Assembly (NCBI GenBank): GCA_024349245.1 | Contig: JALDNG010000551.1 | Span: 1-64,000, forward strand | Origin: Neodontobutis hainanensis | Taxonomy: Eukaryota > Chordata > Actinopteri > Gobiiformes > Odontobutidae | Direction of reading: 5' to 3' | DNA: 64,000 nucleotides | Shown here: in pieces, positions 37,501 to 49,500 of the stretch | Numbering within the stretch: position 1 is the first letter of the stretch | Layout of the letters: each line of letters opens with the position of its first letter | Translations under genes and position numbers: made by a program | Notes under the pieces: generated by a model | What the model saw: the letters and a program-made list of their open reading frames with translations, nothing else | What the model was told of the DNA's origin: nothing | The model's database searches: none

Positions 37501-40500
37501 GATTTCTCTCAGAAAAAAAGTCACCACTGGCAGCACATTTCAGTAACAAGGAATGGGCTGCAAAACTGGCTTACTTATGCGACATATTCAACCTGCTCAA
37601 TGAACTCAATCTGTCACTTCAGGGGAAAATGACAACTGTCTTCAAGTTGGCAGATAAAGTAGTTGCATTTAAAGCCAAACTGGATTTGTGGGGACGGCGT
37701 GTGAACAGAGGTGTGTTTGACATTTCAAACATTTGCATTTATTTTGGAAGAGACTGAGCCCGAGCCTTCATTATCCCAGCTAGTGCACGATCACCTTTCT
37801 ATGCTTTTAAAAGAGTTTGAGCGCTACTTCCCAACCACAAAAGACCCACAAACTGCCAAAGAATGGATCCGCAACCCATTTGTCAACAGACCAGGTGAAT
37901 CCAGCATGTCTATGCAAGAAGAAGATCAACTGCTGATCTGAATAGAGAGATGCCGACACAGAGAGGCAGATACGGAGGACGAGGCAGGTCTATGCAGCGC
38001 CCTGTAAGTACAGATTTTACTTCAGCTGGCAGGCCATTTAACATGGGACCAAGGCTGATACCTAAAAGGTGCTGGACTTGTGGTCAGATGGGACACATTC
38101 AGCGGGACTGCCTGAAAGGCCCAGCGGGAAGGCAAGGGAGAAATTACTAGTGGTGCCTGGAGAATACGCGAGAGGAGAAAATTATCCCAGTTGTATCTCA
38201 ATCGCAAGATGAGCCGATAATTACAGTGAAAATACAAGACAATGACTTTCAATTTATGGTTGAGACAGGAGCAACATATTCTTGTATTGGAAAAGAAGTA
38301 AGAGATATACCATTATCAGATACAAATGTAAAAACAGTGGTATTCTCCGGGAAAACATCAATTATTCCTCTAACAAAAAAGTGCAACTGACTGTTGGACA
38401 TTAAAAACGTCCCTAATATATTTGAAAATTACTCCAATCAACATTTTAGGAAGAGACGTCCTGTGTGGGCTAAAAGCTAGTATCACTTGCACTCAAAGAG
38501 GTCTCTAGGTGGATTTCCCAAATAACACGAAGGGTAAAATTATGTCTGCTGCAGCAGTAATAAATACGGAAATGATAATACAGCCCGTAGTGTATTGGCT
38601 GAGATGGCCCAAAGACTCGAACCTCGAACAAACCTTGCTGAAGTGGAAATTCTGGATTAAAAGACAATTTAAGACTTTACGCGTGCCAAAGACGGCGCTA
38701 CATTGTACAATGATGTATGATTAAAATCAAGACAATATGGACTATGAGGACAGCTGGCAAAAACACATGAATGGCAAGAATATTTCTGTTACAAACTACA
38801 ATATATGTATTGGCAAACAAGGAGCTGTGGCAGTACCGCTTATTACCCAAATTGAAACTTGGTTTCTGATTACCGACTCTATCCCTCATGTCACACTGAT
38901 GCGGGCTGAAGAAACGGAGTCAGGCGCTCTTAAACCAATGGTAAAGGCTGTGATATGCGTTAATAATTGGCTACCCACAGAAAATAAAAAAGTATATGTA
39001 TAAAGTAGATTACCAGTATTTTAAAATAAAAATAGTAGCGAAAGGGTAATTGTGGACAGAAACACGTCAAAACAATTAGTCTTATCGGAGAGACATAATG
39101 CCTTGTTAAAAGCAAGTACCAGCTGAAGTCTGGTCCAAAAGTAAAACACGTAGGGCTGGTCAAGTCATTATCCCCAATACAGATACATATTAAACCTGGG
39201 AGTATACTGCCAAATAAGAAGCAATATCCTCTAACACAACAGGCAGTGGAATGAATTAGGCCAATCATTGAAGGATTATTAGACGTGGGAGTACTAGTAG
39301 AGTTAAAAGGTCCTTGTAATACACCAATCTTTCCAATTAAAAAACTAAATTCACATGATTATAGGTTGGTTTATGATTTAAGAGCAATTAATGCAATTAT
39401 TGAGAATAAAATTTCTATAGTTCCTGATCCATGTCTGATATTGTCTAATATTCCGGCCGAGTCGGAGTGTTTTACAGTCATTGATTTATGTTCTGCTTTC
39501 TTTAGTATTCGTCTGCATCCTGATTCATGCTACCTTTTCTGTTTTACATATTATGACTGAGCCAGAAGAGAGAGGAGGCCTGTCTTACAGTCAACTCCCA
39601 AGGCCAAGGCCTAAAGTTATCTCCATCCAAATTCAACCAGGCGCTGACTCATGATCTACAGAATCTTAATGTTGTGAGTACAGTAATCCAGTATGGAGAT
39701 GATCTGCTTATATGTAGTTTTAATCGGGAACAGTGTGATAAAGATTCAATCACTGTGCTGAAAACTTTAGCACACGGGGGACACAAAGTTAGTAAAGAAA
39801 AATTACAATTTTGTCAACCTGAAGTGGAATATTTAGGCCGAGTATTAAGTGGCAACAAGAGGAAAATTGCTCTCATATCGAGGCTATTACAAAAGCCCCG
39901 AAACCACAGACGGTGGGACAAATGCTGACATTTTTAGGAACTGCTGGTTATAGCAGACCGTGGATTTGTGATTTCGCTCTATTAATCACTCCATTACGAG
40001 GGTTGAAAAATGTTTCATCTATACTGGATGTTCCAGAGAGAGCTGGCTATTCATCAGCAGTTTTAATGCAGGATTCTGCTATTGGTAAACAACCGATTGC
40101 TTATTATAGCTCAAAATTAGATACTGTCGAAGAGGGTTTAGCGCCATGTTACAGTTCATTAATGTCAGCTGTGACAGCATTTAAAAAGGCTTCATTAATA
40201 ACGATGGGTTTTCCTATAATCCTGTACACCACCCACTAGCTGCACGCAGTACTAACAAGCCCTAAATTTGTTTTAACACAGGCTAGGAGAACGGGATATG
40301 GAGTAATACTTTCGAATTAAGAATACAATGCTGTAATACTGTTAATCCGGCTACAAAAATGATAACTCCTCTGGTTGGGTAGCCGCATGAATGTTTAAAA
40401 GCAACAGACAAATTTCTAAAACCGCAAGAACAAATGTACAACCAGCCTATTGAATCTGATTTAACATTATTTGTAGATGGATCATGCTTTTGTGATGATA

Positions 40501-43500
40501 AAGGGATACATGCTGGCTATGGTATTATACAAACAAACACAGAAACACTTTTACAATAGTGAAAGCTACAGGAATTCCACAGCCGTGCTCCGCTCAATTA
40601 GCGGAAATAAAAGTGCTGACTGAGGCATTTAAATTAGCTAAAGGTTTAAAAGTTAACATTTATACAGCTTCACAGTATGGTTATGGAGTTGTGCATTTAC
40701 ACGCTAAGATGTGGGAACAGCGGGGATTTCAGAAAACAAATTCATCAGTTGGTTCATAAAAAGGCATTAATGGAGCTATTGTAAATAAAATAGACAACAT
40801 AAGCTGAGAACAAGAGAAGGCTGGTCCATTTGAAAAGGCCGAATGGATGCGAAAAGGTGCTGTAAAAGTCTCTCAAGCAGGGTTAGATCAAAGTTTATAG
40901 AGGGGAGTGCAGGGTCATTTGGTGTTGCCAAATTCTTTAGCAAAAACTGTTATAGAACAGGCAGATGGGCCAGATCACACATCAAGAGTAGAGGTTTTGA
41001 GCAAAATCCAGACCACATGGTGGGCGCCCTTACTAGACCCACTGTGAATTGTTGGTTGAGAAACTGCCAAATCTGTAATGTTCAAAATGTTAAGAAAGTC
41101 TTTGTATCGCCCCTTGGTCACATACCAATAGTTTGACGTCCATTTAGACATTTATTTTAGGACCATATATATCTGACGGAAAGAATAAGAGGATTCAGAT
41201 ATATTTTAGTTGTGGTTGACAGATTTAGAATGGATAGAGGCAGTACCAACAAGAAAGCCGGGAACAAAGTCAACGGCCAGATTTCTGTGTAAAGAAGTCT
41301 TTTCTAGATTTGGTATTCCAAAACGATTATCATGTGATAACGGAGCTGCTATTGCATCAGCGGTAATGCGTCAGGCAATGAAGATGCTGGGAATCAGACA
41401 AAAATCTGGCTGTGTATACTACCCCCCCAAGCCCAAGGTACAGTGGACAGGGCCAATGATATACATTAAGGGATTTAAACGAAAGTGGGCAGAGCCCAGA
41501 TGATCCGGTCCATATCAAGTACTGCTATCAACGGAAAGTGCTGTGAGAGTTTCTGGAAAGAAGGTTTAATATCATCACTCGCATTGTCGACCCACAGACG
41601 CACCACTCAAGGTAAAACCTTTTAAAACTTTTTTGGAAGAGAGTGTACGGTTCCCTGAGAAAAATAATGAAAAGCCGATAATAAGAAGACGTCCTCGGAG
41701 GTTGAGAGAGAAGCAAGCAAAAAATGTGAACGATGCAAAGGCCAAGAAGAGCCATCGTTGCACAATTACTGTGAAATATAAGGAAGAAAGACAAGAAACA
41801 TTATCTTTTAGTTGGAGAAAAGGTTCTTATGACTGTAGTAATAACTTTGACAATAATGGGACTAATTAATAATATAAAAGACAATGTAGAGGACAAGACT
41901 GAATCTGAACAAAGGAGATGTGCACTTGCTTTGAGTTTACAGGCAGCTATAGCAGAGGATTTACCAGCAGGAAACCGGTTAAAAGTTCAAGATCAAATAC
42001 CTTAAATCCAACTTGTGTTATAGGTTTAAATGAGACAATTATTCACAGGAAATCAAAAAATAGGCAGTGCAGGGGAGAAGGAGTTCTCACCGTAGAAATT
42101 GAATGTACACAGGATCAATATACAAATGTAAAAAGGGGAATCAAAATCAATAAAGAAGAAGCAATAAAGTTAATAAATTTTAAAACGGAATATAGAGGGA
42201 AAAGAGAGATTAACTCATTAAATTCAGAAAATGTGATGAAAAGAGTTGCCCAATACCATAACAATTTATTCAATCAATGGGTGAAATTTTCAGCCAGACA
42301 ACTCACACAAAAATCTTTTAGAATTACTTAATTCTAAAAGATTGCCAAAAATACGACCAATTCCAGGGGTTAATACAGATGCTTGCGAAGCAAAAGGAAC
42401 ATTCTTTGCCATGTGAGCGGTGGAGCTAGCGAGCGAAGTTAGAGGAATGTAGTGAATATGGTCGTATTAATAATTAATATGAATATTAATTATGAAAATT
42501 AATAATTAATATTTTTCTTATCAAAATATTAATTTCTTTCGGGGCACCACTCTAGTTTTGAACAGATCCAGAGAAACTGTTTAGCCTAGTCTCATTAATC
42601 TAAAGGTAGTAAATTCTTCTCGTTTTCGAAAGTTCTCAATTAAACAATGAAACATTAAATGTCTTTATGGGGTTTTATTAAAGATTATAAAGTTAAACAG
42701 TGAATAATGACAGGGGAAATGACACAAAGGAATAGTTATGGACACATAAATGGGTAAATCAAAGAACGATAAACTTGCTTTCAGAGGATTTTGTGAAACA
42801 AAAGGAATTATTGATTATTGATTCTATTATTAACTGAGGGGATTTTACGGAGCGTTTAGAGGGGTTCGATGACGGGTTCTGATGCTAAGGCTACTATGTT
42901 TAGACAGTTTAGACGCCAAACTTGTGTAACGTTTTGACTCACCCTGGGGTAGTATTCGGTCTCAGGTCTTAGCGACTAGGACTCCAGAGGGGTTCTGCAG
43001 AACCCTGTCGCATCCGGTGACTTTTGTCGCCTCCAGGATGGCCTGCTGTTTCCACTCTCCAGAGGGGCCGCCGTAGGCCCGGGAGATTCAAAAAGCGTCT
43101 CGTTACTGTCACAACTAGCCAAGCCTTTTAGCATCAGCGTTGTACACCGAGTAAAAATGAGTCTTTCAAAGTTATTGCGAGGTCCACTGGAGAAGGTTTA
43201 GCGGCTGTGTTGCTGGCTTAAACTTGCTCGAGAAAGCTAGATTTTAGTCAAGCTAACTCTTGAGCAGGCAGGAAATCTTCAAAAATAAAAGCGAGGCAAC
43301 TTCCTTTTGTTGGCAGGCTGGCAGGAAGTAAGCTACTTTGAGCAGCTGTGTGAAGGAAACTTTATCGCGGCAAGCTAAACTTGCAGGTTTTAAAGTACAA
43401 AGAAAATTCACTCGTTACACGAGGTCCGAAGCTTGAAAGGGTTTCGAGGGCCTACGGCCCTGAACGGACAAGAGGTCCAGTGCGAAGTAAAGACGAGACG

Positions 43501-46500
43501 AAGAGTTGAGAGAGAAGCAGAGAACGTGTTTTTGGCTGTGCGCCAGTTTTAACACCTCTGGACGGGGTGTGTCTTACGAAGGAAGGCATTGCTTTGGGGG
43601 GGAGTCTAAATGTTTAAACTAAGTCTTAACATTCCTTTTGTTTCACCCTATTTTCCATGGTTTTCGTAAAACACACAAAAACATTTGTACTTGCAGGATT
43701 ATGCAAAGAAACATTTGTCAGACTTATTATAAAAACATATATTCATTACATTTTATTAACATAAAACGTAACTCTGTAGAAATGGAATAAGGAATTAGTT
43801 GCCTTGTAAAACTCTGCATCTTGAAACAAACAGTATAATTGTTAGTACATTCACAATCTTTCTAAGTAATAAAATAACAAAATGTCCTTTAATGAAATAA
43901 CACCAAATGTCCTTCTTGAGTGCAGAGTCATTTGTCCAGTTAAACCAAAGGGGGTAGTGTTTGACCATACAAAACTTAGTTTTGGTTGGATCAAACGCAT
44001 TCCTCCGTCCTTCAGGATAGCTACGAGGTTCTGGGTAAAGCTGAATCAACAATGTTATCTCACAGAATTTATGGCTTTTCGACATGGTACCTAGCGGTCT
44101 TTGGTGTTCCATGTGTCACCTCTGACACGGTGCTGGGTAGAACGAAGTTCCAATTCTTATAAAAGCAAAAACAAAGTCATTAATAACGTTTCCTGTCCTT
44201 GGCAAAACACGTTTGTGTCCTTTTATCTGAAAGAAAACGGGGTTAGCATGTCTTCTCCTCAAGATTTACATCCACGGCCTGTCTCTGGAGGCCGATGGTG
44301 AAACAGTTGTTAATCTTGAAGACCCTTAGTGAAACAGTTTGGAGGTCTGTAAGTGATTAAACAAATGTTATAATCCGTGTGGCGTTCTGGAGGCTGATCT
44401 GCTACAGGAAGCTGGACAGATGATGTAACTATATGTCAAAGAATGATCAAATCTGAATTAGAGGCTTGGATACCGCCTGTACTTGACACGTCTAAAGAAA
44501 TAGTACAGCCGTTTTGTATTGCACAAGGTGATTCATTAAGACTTGCCATGTGGACTAACGCTTCGATGGATAATAGAATTAAGTGTAAATCCCAGACGTT
44601 ACCACCATTACCGTTATAGACCAGGTTATGCACGTGAGGCTAGATTGTATATGTGTGAAACGACGGGAAAACTGCTATTCATTGTGAACAAGTTATTGAA
44701 GATGGAAGACATTTAAGAGTTATACGCAATAACACATTTATTACACAATATGGAATGCCTTTATTAGTGAGAGGAACACAGCCTCTAACAGACATATTTT
44801 GGTTATGTGATGACATGAATAGAATTAGGGTTACATTGCCAAAAGATTGGAGTGGTATTTGCGCACAACGTTAGACAAACCAGAAATGCAGAAGGAAAAT
44901 GGGATAAAGATGCAGAAATATATATTTTATGGAATCAGTAGCCCGGCGCTATCCCTGAAGAGCATAAAGCTTTTTTTTCTGAAACATGGATTATTTCTGG
45001 TCAAACATTTGGGTAGTTTCCCTGGATAGACAAGCTGCTAATGCTGCCAGTGCTGCACGAAATAGTCAGTGGATTAATTATTTATGGTACAATCAACAGA
45101 GATTTATTAATTGGACAAAAGATGCAATTGAGGGCATAGGACAGCAGTTGCATGCTACGTCGCTAATGGCGATACAGAATAGATTGGTTTTGGATGGAAT
45201 GCTCGCGGAAGAACAAGGTATTTGTGAGTTAATTGATGGGGAATGTTGTACAGTTATTCCTATGCACACATCTGATAAAGGAAACCTTACAAATGCTTTG
45301 AAAAATTTGAAATAACTGAGAACTGAGCATGTATTGGAATATGAAGCCGAAAGGACTAGAGGATTTTACAAAATGGTTAAGTCAGTTGACATGGCCAAAA
45401 TTGTTTCAAATCATAGGATTAGCAATTTGTGGGTTCATATTAATAGCATTGGTGGTTTTGTGTTGCGCGTTGCTGTTTATTAAAATAGTAGTCAGTCGAG
45501 CTACGGACATATTTGCTGGACAGTTTCCTATGTGTAGGCGTGATGTTTTGCAGTTAAACTACTTTTATGAGGAAGAACGCACTTATGAACAATCTGTTAG
45601 AAGTATTGGAGAAATAATATGATGTCAATAATATAAGTGAAAAAAGTAAAAGAAAACGGAGAGGACGGAAAAAAGGCTTAGATTCTGGACAGTTTAATGA
45701 CGATTTGCAAGAAGGTTTAAAAATATTACCTTATAGGCCATTTTCAATAAATACATCCAAAACATATATACAATATTATGCTGTTTCGTTGCAGTCACAG
45801 GGATATCCTTTAACTACACCTCCCGTAGAATTACTAATAGAATATATAGACCGTAGAAAATGGATAGTGCATGTTTATTATGTTACTGCATGGATTAATT
45901 ATAGAATGGGAGGAGGTTAATTTGATGTATAGATATTGTTAGAATTTTGAAATAAGAAACACTTTTTATAACTGTTTAGTATGTTATTTGCACACTCTGC
46001 ATGATACACTGCACCCTAGGTTAAGACACCCCTGGCTGGGACGCATAGTGGAAAACTACTGATTCAAAGCAGGAAGTGCCGTCTCCTGTGTGAGGTGTGG
46101 CCAAAGGTTAGTAACCCGAAAGCATTGTGTAGACCAGCAGCACAACACGTGGGCTGACCTCATGTTAACTACATGTTGTGACCCAGCGCTGGCTTGTACC
46201 TTTTTCTGAGTGGAATTAAATGGACAAACAAATATTAGTTCCAACACTCGTACCAAAAGAGCCGGGAGAAACTGGTTCTCGGAGTAACAATATGATATAG
46301 TTAACTCTGTTAAAAACGTATGCACTCCTTTGAATTCATTAAGACCAAAATAGAAATAATGACGGTAAAATTAGGACTAGACATTTTATTTAGTACACAT
46401 ATGATGTTGAAGAAAAAAGGCAAGACAAATATTGAGGAAACGTCTATGGATTTTGGAAAGAAGTATGGACAATATACATATTAAGAATATTGTTTGGAGG

Positions 46501-49500
46501 ACGTATACAAAACTCATACAGAGATTATGCTTCTGAACAGGATTCTTGATATGAGATGTTAATTTTGTAAATCTTCCAGTAGAAAATGTCTAACCAATCA
46601 GGAACTGGGAGGGGAGGATTCGGAGGAACCAATGGGAATTGGGAAATTGAGGACATGCCTTGGAATTCCTCATCTACATCATTGGGATTTATCACCTTCC
46701 ACACCTGATGGCTTCACCGGAGATTTGTTGGGGAGGCCGACAGGAGACGTGGAGTAGCTCGCTCAGGAAAGCTCTAAGCAGAATGGGGAAAATGCTAGAA
46801 ATCCTGACGACCAGCCATGGGGCTGGGACAAGGAGACGGCATGGGAGAAAATACAAAGCGGCTGATGGTCTGGACAGCCAGTCGCTTTAGTAATCCCGGA
46901 GCGGAGACAGGACGACACAAAGGACAAAGCTGAGGACGCACCTTCAAATGAGGATTGGTACAAGGAAATACTGGAACCAGTGTCACCCGAAGTGGTCGAC
47001 ATTTCAGATGAGGAAGCTACTGGATCAGTACCAGCAGTGGAGGTGGGGCTGATGGATATGCAAATTCTTGATCTGATTGAACAAAAATTGGTTGCATATA
47101 GAGAGCTAATGCTATTGCGGGCTAGCTCTGGAACAGACAATATTGAGAGAGGAAGAGACACGAGCACCTTGGACATTGTGCCTGTACGAAGGCAAGGGGT
47201 GATTATGGAGACGCCACTCGTGTCTCGACACGTGAGCATCAAAAGATGAGAAGAGGGGACGAAAATCATAGGGTTGAGCGGACCCTTGGACAGTTACATC
47301 GAGATGTGGCTAGCATTAAACGTGTGTTATCAAGTAGAATGAATGCAGTATAGATAGAAATGTGGCGTAATTTTATATATTCTTATATATACGACAAGTT
47401 AACCATATGTTGTTATGGTAAAGATGTATCTGATGGGAATTGTTTAAGCTAAATAAGTATAATTGGACTGTGTGATATTTTAACGCAATTGTGACAACCA
47501 GTTGTAATATTTAGCAAAGACGAAAAATTAGAGGGTCTCGAAGAGGGGAATGTTGTGTAATATTTTTGATATTATGTGTTTTATTTTTGTATACTTAAAT
47601 AGTTATTCATTTATTCATGATGAGTTTATGTTATGCGTTTATGGTTATAATTATTCATGGTTTATAATCAAAAAGGATGTTATATGTAATACATCTAGGA
47701 ACATATTAATAAGAAAAAGTAAACATAATGTCAGAGTGTATAGTTTTTACATGCCAAGCTTAATGAACACACACACACAGGGAAGATCTAGTTAAAGATA
47801 AGAGACATGTGCCTGGGGTCAGAAAGTAACTGGGACAGAGATTACAACAGAAAGGTGGGGGCCATTAGACAGGAGGAGATCCTTTGCCCAGTGAAGAGGT
47901 TGTAAATTGTTAAAAGCTGTCATGTTAAAAATTCTATGAAAGTCTAGTCTGAAGAGACAATCTTCGGCAGAACTTGGTATAGTCTACTCGGGTCAATGTT
48001 GTTCTGTGTGGTGATCTGTTGAACAATAAATACTCTATGGCATTAGAGTAATTGTGTGCTCATAATTATTTCTATTAAATCAGGTTGCTGAAGGCTGAGC
48101 GGTCAGTTTCAGATAATTTTGTCACGACAATCTCAACCTCTAAGTAAGTGTACCAGACTAAAAGATGAAGGTTTTGTGCCCCTACTGACAAGAGAGTGAT
48201 TAGGAGGCAGCGGTATTGTACCAAGTTTTAAAAGCAGGACTTGTTTAAAGCAGCTAGGGTTACTCCTTTCTCTGGTGACCACCATCTGAGGGGTGTGGCC
48301 GTCCAACCACAGTGACTGGGCAGAGGTAACAACTAAAAACAAAGTGCTTTCACTCCGAGGCTGGTGTATGTAATGAATATGTAATGGGCGGTGTAAATGA
48401 GTGTTTCCCAACCGGGAGTATGCGGACCCCTAGGTGTCCATGAGGATATTGCAGAAGGTATGCAGATTTATTTGATAATTAATTACATACATGCTACAGT
48501 GCCTTGAAAGGTCATCAGTTGTTCCGTGGGAAATTATCCAATATTACCTAACGTAACCCCGGTAACTGCGCTAAAAATTATTTTGCTATCGGAAATATAT
48601 TATATTGCTGTTGTAGTGACCATCTCTCTCTCTCGTACCAGGAACCAACACCCTTCAAATTATAAATGATTCACGCATTTGAGTTTTTACAGACCTTTAC
48701 GGACTGTTGCTTTAGACTGAGGAAAACCAAGAAGATTTAATTAACACTCACTCTCTAATTTGGCCCAGATGTTCCCGGTGTTTTGTTAAGAGACAAAGGG
48801 GTGAATATTATTTACAACTTTGTTTTGTTCCAGTTTGAGACAAGATCAAAGGGGGTTCCCCCCGACAAACCAGACTCCATGGCACCAAACTGACGAGATA
48901 ACACCCCTGAATATACGATCTGTGTATTGAAACTCACCAGACCTTAACAGGAATGCTTTCATCTCTCAAACTGAGAGACATCTAGAATGATCAAACACTG
49001 CCCTCTGTTGGTTAAAGAGAGTAACGACTTTACCTCGTAACTACAATTCTGTGTTCTGTGCCATTTAAAGTGTGTAAATAAGTCTTTTGGCAAGTCTATC
49101 GTATTTAAATGTGTGCTCTTCATATTGTTTATTACAGGATCCTGAGTGATAACGATATAAAAGACTTCTCTTTTTCATCATCCTTACAGCTGGCTGAGTT
49201 AACCAAGATAAAATTAATTATTGTATGTTTTCCATGTATAGTAACCTAAGCTAAGCTAATAACCTTTAATGTGTAATGTGTTTGATGTCTACAGACTTCG
49301 AAATACATTTCCTATGCCTTTATGCTACAATGTAAAAGCAATATGGTTTAAATGTGTTTAATTCTGTTATTTGGTGGAACAAAGGAGTTTATTTTAGAAA
49401 TGTCCAATTCCCCCTCCTGTGTGGAAAACGCTCTTAGTAAACACCCCTTTTGACCAAACCGTGTGTAAACACGCCCTCTTTGCGTTGGTACAAAACTGGT

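Larger units (their letters stand above)
31703..48129 (+). mobile_element. Endogenous retrovirus, gamma/epsilon-like, nested insertions
   Basis: Two related LTRs (31703-32488, 47551-48129) flank remnants of gag, pro, pol and env in the standard order. The 4 bp ATCT lie directly outside both ends (31699-31702, 48130-48133), as expected for retroviral integration. The Env transmembrane part has a CX6CC motif, typical of gamma- and epsilon-type Env. Every gene is broken by stops, shifts or insertions. The provirus is in intron 4, antisense to the coiled-coil gene. Later insertions are a SINE, two hAT pieces and a solo LTR. About 1.9 kb lies between env and the 3' LTR. Confidence 0.93.

Noticed and set aside
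33382..37941. The two hAT pieces in the ERV as halves of one rearranged element
   Set aside because: The piece at 36404 has the terminus CAAGGGTCCCCAACC while the piece ending at 34635 has GTTTGGGAACTGCTG; these do not form an inverted pair, so two families are more likely.
31703..48129. A functional provirus
   Set aside because: All genes carry stops, shifts or insertions and several catalytic residues are replaced.
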